A DNA stretch of 64,000 bases, from contig CANQNN010000002.1 of NCBI GenBank assembly GCA_947625205.1, positions 124,001 through 188,000 of the forward strand. The letters are read 5' to 3'. Source of the stretch: an uncultured Lachnospiraceae bacterium. GTDB lineage: Bacteria; Bacillota; Clostridia; Lachnospirales; Lachnospiraceae. Position numbers and translations under genes: made by a program. The notes below the pieces were generated by a model. That model saw only the letters and a list, made by a program, of their open reading frames with translations. It had not been told where the DNA came from and searched no databases. Positions 52,442 through 61,907 of this stretch are shown one piece after another; the first letter of the stretch is position 1, and every line of letters begins with the position of its first letter.

Positions 52442-54096
52442 TGAAGAAAAGTAATAGGAAATGCAGTATTATTTTCAGGCACCGGGCAGTGTGGACGGCG
52501 TTTTTGCTTCTGACGTGTCCGTTCCTGGCATGTTCGTTTCTGCTTACAGGCTGTCACGGACATGAAGGGCTTTCTGCTTTTGATATGCCGGAAGAATTTG
52601 ACTCTGCCCGTGACTATGAGATTACATTCTGGGCGAAAAACGATACCAACAAGACGCAGACGGCTATCTATGAGAAGGCGATAAGCGATTTTGAAAGGAT
52701 ATATCCCAATATCACGGTGAATCTGCGGCTCTATACGGATTACGGCAAGATATATAACGATGTGATCACCAACATTGCCACCGGAACAACACCGAATGTA
52801 TGCATCACATATCCCGATCATATAGCGACTTATCTGACCGGCGCAAATCAGGTGGTTTCGCTGGACGAGCTGATCGCTGACGATGAGTATGGTCTTGGCG
52901 GCAGTAAAGTGGGATTTGATTCACCGGCGCCTGACGAGATCATTCCTGATTTTCTGGAGGAGTGCGTGATCGACGGACATTATTATGCAATGCCGTACAT
53001 GCGCTCTACGGAGGCGTGTTACGTCAATAAGGATTATGTGGAGAAGCTGGGGTACACACTGCCGGATATTCTGACCTGGGACTTTGTATGGGAGGTCTCC
53101 GAGGCGGCTATGGCGCAGGATGAGGAGGGCAATTACATTGTCAACGGGCAGAAGGTGTTAATACCGTTTATCTATAAATCCACGGACAATATGATGATCC
53201 AGATGCTTCGACAGAAGGATGCCGGATACTCCACGGACGCCGGGGATATTCTTCTGTTTAATGACACTACCGGCGAATTGCTTAAGACGATAGCGGAGCA
53301 TGCGCGCACAGGCGCTTTTTCCACGTTTAAGATATCCAGTTATCCCGCGAACTTTCTGGATGCCGGGCAGTGCATCTTTGCAATCGATTCAACGGCGGGC
53401 GCAACGTGGATGGGTACTGACGCTCCGCTGTCGGATATCAGCGAGGATAAGATCGTACGGTTTGATACGGAAGTCATGACGGTCCCGCAGTTTGATACAA
53501 ATAATCCCCGTATGATCTCACAGGGACCGTCGGTATGCATCTTTAACAAAGAGGATCCGCAGGATGTCGTGGCTTCGTGGCTTTTTGTACAGTATCTGCT
53601 GACCAATGACGTGCAGATCGCCTACTCGGAAACGGAAGGCTATGTGCCTGTGACATATAAGGCGATGGAATCAAAGGAATATCAGGATTATCTCGCGGCG
53701 GCAGGAGAGGACGATGACTTACATTATGATGTGAAGATCAAGGCGGCCCGGCTGATGCTTGACAATGTGGAGCATACCTTTGTCACACCGGTGTTTGTGG
53801 GTTCCACATCCCTTCGTGACGCGGCGGGACAGCTTATCGAACAGACCGTTAAGTCTGTCAGAAGGGGACAGGGCGCGGTGGACGATGCGTTTATAGAAGA
53901 TCTGTACAACGATGTGTCATCGCTGTACCGTCTGGACAGGATCGGCGCTGCCGGAGTCCGCGTGTCTGCAGAGGAAACAGATCTGGGGAAGCTTCCGGAA
54001 ACATCCGTGATCCTTCTTGCATCGCTGGCGGCAGCATGGGTGTTTATCATCGCATATGCGGTCCGGCGGGCGGTAAAGGAGAAGGCGGAACGCTGA
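52441..54096 (+). CDS. Extracellular solute-binding protein with lipobox and C-terminal membrane segment
   Basis: The 551-residue protein is a family 1-type binding protein (YEITFWAKNDTNKTQTAIYEKAI, LRLYTDYGKIYNDVITNIATG, SQGPSVCIFNKED). The signal peptide ends in the lipobox LLTGC (near residue 38), which anchors it to the outer face by lipid. Unusually, it also ends LPETSVILLASLAAAWVF, followed by IIAYAVRRAVKEKAER: a membrane helix with a basic tail preceded by an LPxTS sequence. That is either a second anchor or an atypical sortase signal. It completes the ABC operon. Substrate is unknown; carbohydrate or glycerol-phosphate is likely from the permease types. Confidence 0.88.
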   Translation: MKKSNRKCSIIFRHRAVWTAFLLLTCPFLACSFLLTGCHGHEGLSAFDMPEEFDSARDYEITFWAKNDTNKTQTAIYEKAISDFERIYPNITVNLRLYTDYGKIYNDVITNIATGTTPNVCITYPDHIATYLTGANQVVSLDELIADDEYGLGGSKVGFDSPAPDEIIPDFLEECVIDGHYYAMPYMRSTEACYVNKDYVEKLGYTLPDILTWDFVWEVSEAAMAQDEEGNYIVNGQKVLIPFIYKSTDNMMIQMLRQKDAGYSTDAGDILLFNDTTGELLKTIAEHARTGAFSTFKISSYPANFLDAGQCIFAIDSTAGATWMGTDAPLSDISEDKIVRFDTEVMTVPQFDTNNPRMISQGPSVCIFNKEDPQDVVASWLFVQYLLTNDVQIAYSETEGYVPVTYKAMESKEYQDYLAAAGEDDDLHYDVKIKAARLMLDNVEHTFVTPVFVGSTSLRDAAGQLIEQTVKSVRRGQGAVDDAFIEDLYNDVSSLYRLDRIGAAGVRVSAEETDLGKLPETSVILLASLAAAWVFIIAYAVRRAVKEKAER

Positions 54097-54167
54097 TATT
54101 AGGAGCCGTACATCAAGACTAGGCGTATGAATGGGTCGAAAGAAAGGATAAATCGGCAATATTAGTA

Positions 54168-54195
54168 TTGATTTCCTGAAAAATTCATGTATACT
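54168..54195 (+). promoter_or_regulatory. Promoter of the small lipoprotein gene
   Basis: TTGATT (54168-54173), 16 bp and TATACT (54190-54195) form a sigma-A promoter about 77 bp before the lipoprotein start at 54272, separating it from the ABC operon. Confidence 0.6.
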
Positions 54196-54271
54196 AATGG
54201 TGTTGTCGGATGACGACAAGTTATACATTACAATGTTAAGAGGAGTCAAATACTTCAGAACGGAGGAAACT

Positions 54272-55012
54272 ATGAAAAAATTCATGGCACTACTGACAGC
54301 TATGGCAGTTGTACTCACCTGTGCGGGGTGCGGCGCAGGAAGCGCAGATACGGATAAGAAGTCCGAGGGCGTTATGACATACGAGGAGTACATGGCGGCA
54401 GATATTGATTCCCAGGTTGTCATTGAGACTTATGTTCAGGCTAAGCAGTCCTGGTGGGAGGATAAGGCGACCGTTTACACACAGGATAAGGACGGCGCAT
54501 ATTTTCTCTACGATATGGCCTGCTCTGAAGCGGACTATGAGAAGCTGACGCCCGGAACAAAGATCAAGGTCACGGGATATAAATCCGAGTGGTCCGGAGA
54601 GATTGAGATCGCAGACGGTACATTTGAGATCGAGGAAGGCAACTATATTGCAGAGCCTGAGGATGTTACCTCGATCCTTGCATCCGATGAACTGATCGAT
54701 CACCAGAATAAGTTTGTTTCTTTTAAGGGTATGACGGTTGAGGCAGCCGGTCAGGATGCGGACGGCAATGATGTGGCGTACCTGTACAGCTGGGACGGTT
54801 CCGGTCAGGACGGCGACGATCTGTACTTTAATGTATCGCTCGACGGAAACACATATACATTTACGGTTGAGTCTTATCTGTGCGACAACACAACGGATGT
54901 ATACAATGCCGTGAAGGCATTGAAGATCGGTGATAAGATCGATATGGAAGGCTTCTTGTACTGGTATGAGGGCGTTAATCCGCACATCACATCTGTTACA
55001 GCGGCCAAGTAA
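54272..55012 (+). CDS. Lipoprotein with OB-fold-like domains
   Basis: The 246-residue protein has a lipoprotein signal peptide ending in LTCAGC (Cys at about 20). The rest is acidic and beta-rich, with two similar halves (VVIETYVQAKQSWWEDKATVYTQ and KFVSFKGMTVEAAGQDADGNDVAYLY). Each resembles a small OB-fold (tRNA-anti-like) surface domain. I know no specific function. ATG 54272 follows CGGAGG; the upstream in-frame codons lie within the promoter region. It has its own terminator. Confidence 0.75.
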   Translation: MKKFMALLTAMAVVLTCAGCGAGSADTDKKSEGVMTYEEYMAADIDSQVVIETYVQAKQSWWEDKATVYTQDKDGAYFLYDMACSEADYEKLTPGTKIKVTGYKSEWSGEIEIADGTFEIEEGNYIAEPEDVTSILASDELIDHQNKFVSFKGMTVEAAGQDADGNDVAYLYSWDGSGQDGDDLYFNVSLDGNTYTFTVESYLCDNTTDVYNAVKALKIGDKIDMEGFLYWYEGVNPHITSVTAAK

Positions 55013-55070
55013 GCCTGCGCCGAATGCTTTCACACAGTATGTTATAGTATGTGAATCATTATAAATACAG

Positions 55071-55110
55071 AGCTCCGTATACAGGAAATGGCTTGTATAC
55101 GGAGCTTTTG
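55071..55110 (+). terminator. Strong terminator between the lipoprotein and DUF2971 genes
   Basis: AGCTCCGTATACA (55071-55083) and TGTATACGGAGCT (55094-55106) form a perfect 13-bp stem with a TTTT tail. It lies in the gap between convergent genes and probably ends the lipoprotein transcript. Confidence 0.9.
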
Positions 55111-55175
55111 CAATACCCGGACAGAGGCCGGGGCAGTGACACATACTGTCAGCGGCGTTACGGTATTTGCGTGCA

Positions 55176-55997
55176 TTATGATTTCGGCTTGCGGAGCGGG
55201 CAGTCAGACATGACGATCCTGCCTTTTAACACGCTTAAGCCGCAGTCCGTAAGATAATCCTGCAGGATCGGCAGTGACTGAGATGAGGTCGGACCTATAA
55301 TGATCTCGCCTACAAGATCGGAGAGCTGCATATTCAGTATGCCGCACATTCTGTTAAGGTCTAACGGATAATATTTCTTGATTCGTTCCTGGGATATGTG
55401 ATATTGCGGTTTTACGGCGAACTCGTCCGAAATGAAGGGCGAGGCTACCAGGCGGAATTCGCGCTCGCTTGCAAACGAGGGGTGTTTAAAGGCGGCGGAA
55501 TTGACCCATGCTTCATTCATAAGAGCCTGCATCTTTGGCAGACTGCTCTCAAACCGGCCGGATCCCTTGATAAGACGGTAAAACTGGTCCACGAGATGAT
55601 GCCCGCGCATATCTTCCTGATAATACACTTCCTGGAAGGAGATCACGCCGCTTGCCATTTTCTGCATAAGATCTTCATGGAAGGCGATGCATACGCCCTG
55701 GCCGAGATGACCGTATCTTTCCCATTGGGACGCATCATCCCTGTGGAGCGAGAAGCAGGCGGCATAGGCAGAGTAACTGAATTCCTGCTCCATCTCATGC
55801 CTGAAAAAATCCTGTGCCGCGTAGAGTTTATCTGTCTCGCCGTCCGCACGGAGTCTGTCAATGACCGCAGTGCATATCCCATTCATAAAGAGACGCATTT
55901 CGGCGGCATCGTTCATATTCAGTATATTATTCAGTCTTAGTTCCCCGCAGCGGATGATACCATCGAAAGCGGCAAAATCAGTGTAGTGGTATAGCAT
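55176..55997 (-). CDS. DUF2971 domain protein
   Basis: The 273-residue soluble protein matches the DUF2971 pattern: LYHYTDFAAFDGII, LRLNNILNMNDAAEMRLF, CFSLHRDDASQWERYG, GQGVCIAF and FASEREFRLVASPF. Members are scattered in bacteria and phages and their function is unknown; the His-Tyr pair near the start and the Glu in EREFR suggested to me an ADP-ribosyltransferase-like fold, which is untested. ATG 55997 follows GGGAGG on the minus strand. It is an isolated gene with its own promoter, opposite in direction to its neighbours, which fits recent acquisition or a defence/toxin-type gene. Confidence 0.82.
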   Translation of the reverse strand: MLYHYTDFAAFDGIIRCGELRLNNILNMNDAAEMRLFMNGICTAVIDRLRADGETDKLYAAQDFFRHEMEQEFSYSAYAACFSLHRDDASQWERYGHLGQGVCIAFHEDLMQKMASGVISFQEVYYQEDMRGHHLVDQFYRLIKGSGRFESSLPKMQALMNEAWVNSAAFKHPSFASEREFRLVASPFISDEFAVKPQYHISQERIKKYYPLDLNRMCGILNMQLSDLVGEIIIGPTSSQSLPILQDYLTDCGLSVLKGRIVMSDCPLRKPKS

Positions 55998-56045
55998 GTT
56001 ATCAAGCCTCCCGGGAATCGGATACAGCGGTCTTTTCCCTGTATT

Positions 56046-56074
56046 ATTGTAGTATGGATCGGAGCTTTTCGCAA
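56046..56074 (-). promoter_or_regulatory. Promoter of the DUF2971 gene
   Basis: On the minus strand TTGCGA (56074-56069), 17 bp and TACAAT (56051-56046) form a good promoter about 50 nt before the ATG at 55997. Confidence 0.65.
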
Positions 56075-56200
56075 TATTTTACTCAAATTTAAGGATGTGC
56101 AGACGGGCTTTGGACCGTTTTTTTGGAGGCGCAGGCAGATCGGGACTTGTTTTGTAGTGAAGAGTGAAGTATGATGAAAAGTATGACGGAGGTGACCGGG

Positions 56201-56779
56201 ATGGAACATATTGACAGACAGGAAGCGCTTGCGCTGTTAAAAAAACATAACAAGGACCCTTTTCATATCAGGCACGCACTGACTGTGGAGGCTGTTATGA
56301 AATGGTATGCCGCCGACTTAGGTTACGGCGATGATGCGACATACTGGGGGATCGTGGGACTGCTGCATGACATTGATTTTGAAGAGTATCCGGAGCAGCA
56401 TTGCATCAAGGCTCCTGAGCTTCTGGCGGAGGGCGGTGTGGGAGAAGACATCATCCGTGCGGTCTGTTCCCACGGGTACGGCATCACGGTGGATATCATG
56501 CCCGATCATCAGATGGAGAAGGTGCTGTTCGCGGCGGATGAGCTGACAGGGCTGATCTGGGCGGCGGCGCTTATGCGTCCGTCCAAAAGCACTAGGGACA
56601 TGGAATTGAAATCTTTAAAAAAGAAGTATAAGAACAAAGGCTTCGCCGCCGGATGCTCCAGAGAGATCATCGAGAGAGGCGCGGACATGCTCGGCTGGGA
56701 TCTGGATCAACTCTTAGACAAAACGCTTGACGCGATGAAGGCGACTGAGGATGAGATAAATGCCGAAATGGCGGAATAA
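56201..56779 (+). CDS. HD-domain phosphohydrolase-like protein
   Basis: The 192-residue protein has an HD metal site: HIRHALTVEAVM (about 23-34), LLHDIDFEEYPEQH (HD pair) and a further CSHGYGI His. HD proteins of this group hydrolyse phosphomonoesters or nucleotides, but the substrate here is not known. ATG 56201 is chosen because GGAGGTGA (56188-56195) precedes it; the frame continues back to 56171. No cofactor domain is fused. Confidence 0.82.
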   Translation: MEHIDRQEALALLKKHNKDPFHIRHALTVEAVMKWYAADLGYGDDATYWGIVGLLHDIDFEEYPEQHCIKAPELLAEGGVGEDIIRAVCSHGYGITVDIMPDHQMEKVLFAADELTGLIWAAALMRPSKSTRDMELKSLKKKYKNKGFAAGCSREIIERGADMLGWDLDQLLDKTLDAMKATEDEINAEMAE

Positions 56780-56854
56780 ATAGAAGGGATAGTTGACTGG
56801 GCGGCTTTTTTGCCGGTTGATTCCGATTAATTTCAGTAAAAGGCGTTTAGGCAG

Positions 56855-58486
56855 ATGATCAGAATAAGTCAGATAAAGCTCCCGCTGTCGCACAGCCGGG
56901 AAGATATCATATATAAGGCAGCTAAGATACTGCGTGTAACACCTGATGATATATTGTCGTGGCAGATCGTCCGAAGGTCCATCGACGCCAGGAAAAAACC
57001 GGATATTATGATAGTCTATTCGGTTGATGTCAGTGTGGAGTCGGAGGAGAAGCTGCTGGCGGGATGCAGAAACGCGCAGATACAGGCAGTGGCGGATGTC
57101 CGGTACTCTTTCCCGGAAGAGGGAACAGAGATATTAAGACATAGGCCGGTTATTATCGGCGCGGGACCTGCGGGGTTGTTATGCGGTTTTCTGCTTGCAA
57201 AGCACGGCTATCGTCCGATCATATTAGAGCGCGGCAAATGCGTGGAACAGCGTCAGGCGGATGTAGAGAAGTTCTGGCGTGAGGGTGTGCTTGATGTATC
57301 GTCCAACGTACAGTTCGGGGAAGGCGGCGCGGGAACATTCTCGGACGGGAAGTTAAATACGCTTGTCAGGGATAAAGCCGGTAGAAACAGGGAAGTGCTG
57401 CAAATACTGGTCGAAGCGGGCGCTCCGGAGGAGATTCTGTTTGATGCCAAGCCCCATATCGGAACGGATATTCTGTGTAAGGTAGTAAGAAACCTGCGGG
57501 AGAGCATCACAAAATGGGGCGGAGAGATCAGATTCGACGCACAGGTGATGGATATATGCTGCCGTGACAGGCAGGTGACGGGGATCATCGTAAAGGGATC
57601 GGAAGCCATAAAATGTGAAACGGTGGTGCTTGCCGTCGGACACAGTGCGAGAGATACATTTGAGATGCTGTATAAAAGAGGAGTGCCGATGGAAGCGAAA
57701 GCGTTTGCCGTAGGACTCCGCATGGAGCATCCCAGACGTTTGATCGATGCGATACAGTACGGCGTGCCGGAGCATCCGCTTCTGCCGGCGGCCAGTTATA
57801 AAGTGACGGCCAGGACAGCATCGGGACGGGGCGTATATTCGTTCTGTATGTGTCCGGGCGGCTATGTGGTCAATGCTTCGTCGGAACCGGACAGACTGGC
57901 GGTCAACGGCATGAGTTACAGCGGCCGTGACGGTGATAACAGCAACAGCGCTATGATCGTTACCGTTGGTCCGGACGATTATGAAGATGATTCGCCTCTT
58001 GCGGGGGTGGCTTTTCAGCGCAGACTGGAGGAAAGAGCATACCGCGCAGGAAAAGGGGCGGTTCCGGTGGAGCGTTACACCGATTACAAATATGCCGTGA
58101 CCGGAATAAAAGCGGAAGAATCGGTAATCAGGCGCGTGTATCCCGATTTTATGCCGGCGGTCAAAGGCGCATACTGTATGGCGGCGGTACATGACATCCT
58201 GCCGGATACAGTGAATCAGGCGCTCGTTGAAGGGATCGAGCTGATCGGAAGAACGGTACACGGTTTTGCGGACGGTGGCGCCTATCTGTCGGGTGTCGAG
58301 AGCAGAACATCCTCGCCTGTTAAGATCATGCGCGATGAGACGGGACAGTCGGCGGTACGCGGACTGTATCCGTGCGGAGAAGGCGCAGGATATGCGGGCG
58401 GTATTACATCCGCCGCTATGGACGGTATGCTCATAGCGGAGAAGATTCGCACAAAATACCGCAGTTTTCACGAACGGCAATTATGA
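56855..58486 (+). CDS. FAD-dependent oxidoreductase (COG2509-type)
   Basis: This 543-residue protein has an N-terminal ferredoxin-like domain (about 1-85; ISQIKLPLSHSREDII) and then an FAD fold (VIIGAGPAGLLCGFLLAKHG) with QFGEGGAGTFSDGKLNT and a C-terminal GEGAGYAGGITSAAMDGM FAD contact. The family is widely annotated as an FAD-dependent dehydrogenase of unknown substrate. It stands before proB on the same strand with a 24-bp gap and may share its transcript. Confidence 0.88.
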   Translation: MIRISQIKLPLSHSREDIIYKAAKILRVTPDDILSWQIVRRSIDARKKPDIMIVYSVDVSVESEEKLLAGCRNAQIQAVADVRYSFPEEGTEILRHRPVIIGAGPAGLLCGFLLAKHGYRPIILERGKCVEQRQADVEKFWREGVLDVSSNVQFGEGGAGTFSDGKLNTLVRDKAGRNREVLQILVEAGAPEEILFDAKPHIGTDILCKVVRNLRESITKWGGEIRFDAQVMDICCRDRQVTGIIVKGSEAIKCETVVLAVGHSARDTFEMLYKRGVPMEAKAFAVGLRMEHPRRLIDAIQYGVPEHPLLPAASYKVTARTASGRGVYSFCMCPGGYVVNASSEPDRLAVNGMSYSGRDGDNSNSAMIVTVGPDDYEDDSPLAGVAFQRRLEERAYRAGKGAVPVERYTDYKYAVTGIKAEESVIRRVYPDFMPAVKGAYCMAAVHDILPDTVNQALVEGIELIGRTVHGFADGGAYLSGVESRTSSPVKIMRDETGQSAVRGLYPCGEGAGYAGGITSAAMDGMLIAEKIRTKYRSFHERQL

Positions 58487-58510
58487 TCAATAGAAAACGG
58501 AGAAATACAA

Positions 58511-59368
58511 ATGGCTGATGCAAGAGAAATGATGAAAGAGAAAAAGAGAATCGTTATCAAGATAGGGTCCTCCTCCCTGCAGCACGGACAGACAGGCGAG
58601 CTGGATTACACCAAGCTGGATGTGCTGGTGCGCGAACTGTGCGATCTAAGAAATCGTGGCAAGGACGTTGTACTGGTGACATCGGGAGCGATCGCGGCAG
58701 GCAAGAAAGCCATCATGATGCAGGATATCGTCGGGGATAATCCGACGGCTGTCAAACAGGCGTGCGCAGCGATAGGACAGGCACGGCTGATGATGACATA
58801 CCAGAAAATTTTTGCTGAATACAATCAGATAGCGGCGCAGATCCTTATGACCAGGAATACGATCATAGACAATCTGAACCGGTTCAATGCGAGAAATACC
58901 TTCGCGGAGCTTTTTAAACTGGGTGTCGTTCCGATCGTCAATGAAAATGACACGATTGCAACTTATGAGCTGGGAATAGGGGACAACGATACGCTATCCG
59001 CGATCGTTGCATCACTGATCGGCGCGGATATGCTGCTGCTGCTGTCCGATATCGACGGGCTGTATACGGACGATCCGAGAAAGAATCCCAACGCCAAATA
59101 TATCGAAGTGGTAGAGGAACTGACGGAAGAACTGATGGAGATGGGTAAAAACTCTACGGGCAGCGTTTCGGGCACAGGCGGCATGACCACGAAGCTGCAG
59201 GCGGCGAAGATCGCCAATAATATGGGCGTGGATATGGTAATCGCCAACAGTGCGGATATCAAAGTGATCCACAGAATACTAGACGGTCAGAATATTGGGA
59301 CGCTTTTCCTGGCTCACAGGGACGAAGATTTTGATCTGCCGCTGTATGTCCAGCGGATGCATGAGTGA
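58511..59368 (+). CDS. proB: Glutamate 5-kinase, short form without PUA domain
   Basis: The 285-residue amino-acid kinase makes glutamyl 5-phosphate, the first step of proline synthesis. It shows RIVIKIGSSSL, VTSGAIAAGKKAI, NENDTIATYELGIGDNDTLSA and the SGTGGMTTKLQAAKIA stretch near the end. The PUA domain found in E. coli ProB is missing, as in many Firmicutes. proA is 769 bp downstream with a cyclo-ligase gene between. Confidence 0.95.
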   Translation: MADAREMMKEKKRIVIKIGSSSLQHGQTGELDYTKLDVLVRELCDLRNRGKDVVLVTSGAIAAGKKAIMMQDIVGDNPTAVKQACAAIGQARLMMTYQKIFAEYNQIAAQILMTRNTIIDNLNRFNARNTFAELFKLGVVPIVNENDTIATYELGIGDNDTLSAIVASLIGADMLLLLSDIDGLYTDDPRKNPNAKYIEVVEELTEELMEMGKNSTGSVSGTGGMTTKLQAAKIANNMGVDMVIANSADIKVIHRILDGQNIGTLFLAHRDEDFDLPLYVQRMHE

Positions 59369-60051
59369 CAATGGATGTAATGAACGATAAGAAAGAGATT
59401 CGTGCCTCTATACTGGCGCTCCGTGATAAAATGACACTGGCGCAGAGGGCAGAGCGCGATGCCGCGATCAAAAATACCGTTTTGAATATGGATAAGTACC
59501 GTGAGGCGTCTTCCGTTCTCACTTACGTGAGTTACCGGAGTGAAGTCGGTACGAAAGAACTGATCCGGCAGGCCCTGCAGGATGGAAAAAACGTGTTTGC
59601 GCCCAAAGTGTCTGGTAGAGAGATGGAATTCTGGCAGATCAGATCTGTAGATGACCTCCGTGAAGGATACCGGGGTATTTGGGAGCCGGAAGAGAGTATT
59701 TCCTTTACGGACTGGTTTAATTCATGGAAAGACGGGTCAGCAACCGATCGCAAAGATGGCCGGATGGACAGTAAGATCGTGATGTGGATGCCGGGAGCGG
59801 TTTTCGACAGGCACAGGAACAGGATCGGATACGGCGGCGGTTACTATGACAGATATTTGTCCCGTTTAAACCGGATGATGGAAGACGCCATTGTGCATGA
59901 ACAGAATGAAGCGTGTCCAATCCGGAACAGACTGTCGTTTTGTTCCATAGCGTTTGCATACAGCTGTCAGGTGCTTGATGAGATACCCTGTGAGGAACAT
60001 GATATAAAACCGGATATGATCGTGACGGAGAAGGGGATAACCGGCACGTGA
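59365..60051 (+). CDS. 5-formyltetrahydrofolate cyclo-ligase
   Basis: The 228-residue enzyme converts 5-formyl-THF to 5,10-methenyl-THF using ATP. It has RASILALRDKMTLAQR, YVSYRSEVGTKELI, the MPGAVFDRHRNRIGYGGGYYDRYL active-site region and the DIKPDMIVTEKG end. It overlaps proB by four bases (GTGA) with no clear ribosome site at GTG 59365; ATG 59371 or 59380 are possible. A folate gene between proB and proA is unusual outside Clostridia and suggests co-expression. Confidence 0.9.
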   Translation: MTMDVMNDKKEIRASILALRDKMTLAQRAERDAAIKNTVLNMDKYREASSVLTYVSYRSEVGTKELIRQALQDGKNVFAPKVSGREMEFWQIRSVDDLREGYRGIWEPEESISFTDWFNSWKDGSATDRKDGRMDSKIVMWMPGAVFDRHRNRIGYGGGYYDRYLSRLNRMMEDAIVHEQNEACPIRNRLSFCSIAFAYSCQVLDEIPCEEHDIKPDMIVTEKGITGT

Positions 60052-60137
60052 TTATGACTGGAAAATCAAAAAGAATCATAAGACAATGTACCGAGAGTCA
60101 CGCATAAAGATTATTGACGCGGAGAGGAAGGCAGATC

Positions 60138-61394
60138 ATGGAGACTATGGAATATCTGGAACAGTTAGGCAGAAAAGCGGTGTCTGCAAAATATGAATTG
60201 CAGCAGTTGTCCCCGGAAGAAAAAAATAGGGCTCTGCTTGCAGCCGCAGAAGCGCTTGTTATTAAAACGCAGCAGATACTTTCGGCCAATGATAAGGATT
60301 ATACGGCCGCGCAGCAAAACGGAATGGCCAAAGGCCTGCTGGACCGCCTGAAGCTGACGCCGGAAAGAATAGAAGCTATGGCGGAAGGCCTGCGGCAGAT
60401 CGCAGCGCTTGAGGACGCCGTGGGCGAGGTCATGGAGAGCTTCGACAGACCGAACGGGCTTCATATCGACAAAGTCAGAGTGCCGTTTGGCGTGATAGGG
60501 ATCATCTACGAGGCAAGACCCAATGTGACGGCAGACGCCTTCGGCCTGTGTTTTAAGACGGGTAATGCCGTGATATTAAAAGGCGGGAAGGATGCTTTTT
60601 ATTCAAATATGGAGATCACGGAAGTGATCAGGGAAGCGCTTTCACAGGAAAAAATCACGAAGGACGCCGTGCAGCTCATCACCGATAATAACCGGGCGGT
60701 CACAACGGCTTTCATGCAGCTGAAGCAGTATGTGGATGTGCTTATTCCCAGAGGCGGCGCGGGGCTGATACGCGCGGTAGTGGATAATAGCACGATCCCT
60801 GTGATAGAGACAGGCACGGGCAACTGCCACATCTATGTGGATGAGGATGCGGACATCGACAAAGCGATCCCTGTCATTATCAACGCCAAGACACAGAGGA
60901 TCGGCGTGTGTAACGCCTGTGAATCGCTGCTGATCCATGAGAAGATCGCAGATAAGATCCTTCCCCGGCTTGGGGCGGCACTGCGGGAAAAGCATGTGGA
61001 GATTCGGGCAGACAGCATGGCCCGGGGCTATATTCCTGATGCGAAAGAGGCAACGGATGAGGACTATGCCGCAGAATATCTGGATTATATCATATCCGTG
61101 AAGACGGTATCCGGCGTGGAGGAAGCTGTAGCGCATATCAACCGTTACAATACGAAGCATTCCGACGCCATTATCACAGAGAATAAGAAAAATGCCGCGT
61201 ATTTTCTGAACGGCGTTGATTCTGCGTGTGTCTATGTCAATGCTTCTACGCGTTTTACCGACGGCTTTGAGTTCGGTTTTGGAGCGGAGATCGGCATCAG
61301 CACGCAGAAGCTGCACGCCAGGGGTCCTATGGGTCTTAAGGAACTCACTACCTATAAATATCTGATACACGGCAATGGACAGATCCGGGAATAA
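60138..61394 (+). CDS. proA: Gamma-glutamyl phosphate reductase
   Basis: The 418-residue enzyme makes glutamate semialdehyde for proline. It shows [21 protein letters not shown]-type sequence, [28 protein letters not shown] and the catalytic Cys in [18 protein letters not shown] 60138 is chosen because GAGGAAGG lies about 6 nt upstream; the frame is open back to 60114. It completes proline synthesis with proB. Confidence 0.96.
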   Translation: METMEYLEQLGRKAVSAKYELQQLSPEEKNRALLAAAEALVIKTQQILSANDKDYTAAQQNGMAKGLLDRLKLTPERIEAMAEGLRQIAALEDAVGEVMESFDRPNGLHIDKVRVPFGVIGIIYEARPNVTADAFGLCFKTGNAVILKGGKDAFYSNMEITEVIREALSQEKITKDAVQLITDNNRAVTTAFMQLKQYVDVLIPRGGAGLIRAVVDNSTIPVIETGTGNCHIYVDEDADIDKAIPVIINAKTQRIGVCNACESLLIHEKIADKILPRLGAALREKHVEIRADSMARGYIPDAKEATDEDYAAEYLDYIISVKTVSGVEEAVAHINRYNTKHSDAIITENKKNAAYFLNGVDSACVYVNASTRFTDGFEFGFGAEIGISTQKLHARGPMGLKELTTYKYLIHGNGQIRE

Positions 61395-61403
61395 TATTGG
61401 CAG

Positions 61404-61432
61404 TTGACTTCACCTAATGTTTGTTTTATTAT
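61404..61432 (+). promoter_or_regulatory. Promoter of the ArsR/HMA operon
   Basis: TTGACT (61404-61409), 17 bp and TATTAT (61427-61432) form a good sigma-A promoter ahead of the ArsR-family gene. Confidence 0.8.
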
Positions 61433-61456
61433 ACATATGAACAAATAATCATATGT
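61433..61456 (+). promoter_or_regulatory. ArsR/SmtB-family operator
   Basis: ACATATGA (61433-61440) and TCATATGT (61449-61456) form a perfect 8-bp inverted repeat around ACAAATAA, directly after the -10 box. Its centre (TGAACAAATAATCA) closely matches the known SmtB/CzrA-type operator core TGAACAAATATTCA, so zinc-relieved autorepression is likely. Confidence 0.75.
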
Positions 61457-61471
61457 TGCGAGGAGAGCAAA

Positions 61472-61846
61472 GTGCCGGCAGAACACATGAACCGCAAGAT
61501 AATTTCAGAAAGCGATCCGCAAAACGGACGGGAGGATATCGTGCATAAAGTGATGGAACAGCAGCCCGATGAGGAGATCCTGTATGATCTGGCCGAGCTT
61601 TTTAAAGTGTTTGGCGATTCTACGAGGATCAGGATATTGTATGCCATGTTCGATAACGAGATGTGCGTGAATGATATCGCAAAGCTGCTGAACTTAAGCC
61701 AGTCTTCCGTGAGCCACCAGCTCAGGATACTCAAATCTTCCAAACTGGTAAAGTTTCGGCGTGACGGTAAATCTATCTATTATTCGCTGGACGACGAGCA
61801 CGTCCGTGCGATCATCAGCATGGGAATGGAACATGTGGAAGAGTAG
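61472..61846 (+). CDS. ArsR/SmtB-family zinc-responsive repressor
   Basis: The 124-residue regulator has the winged-helix core ELFKVFGDSTRIRILYAMF and LLNLSQSSVSHQLRIL. Helix alpha-5 carries Asp108, His110, His121 and Glu124, the exact D-x-H-x10-H-x2-E pattern of the SmtB/CzrA zinc site, while the arsenic/cadmium Cys motif is reduced to one Cys (EMCVND). I infer zinc (or cobalt) sensing. Start GTG 61472 follows AGGAGAG; ATG 61487 is an alternative and leaves the DNA-binding region intact. The operator lies just upstream. Confidence 0.88.
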   Translation: MPAEHMNRKIISESDPQNGREDIVHKVMEQQPDEEILYDLAELFKVFGDSTRIRILYAMFDNEMCVNDIAKLLNLSQSSVSHQLRILKSSKLVKFRRDGKSIYYSLDDEHVRAIISMGMEHVEE

Positions 61847-61907
61847 TCTGTTTGAAAATAGCGTGCCGGATGTGTGCTTACCCGCAATGAAAACGGAGGA
61901 AAGTATC

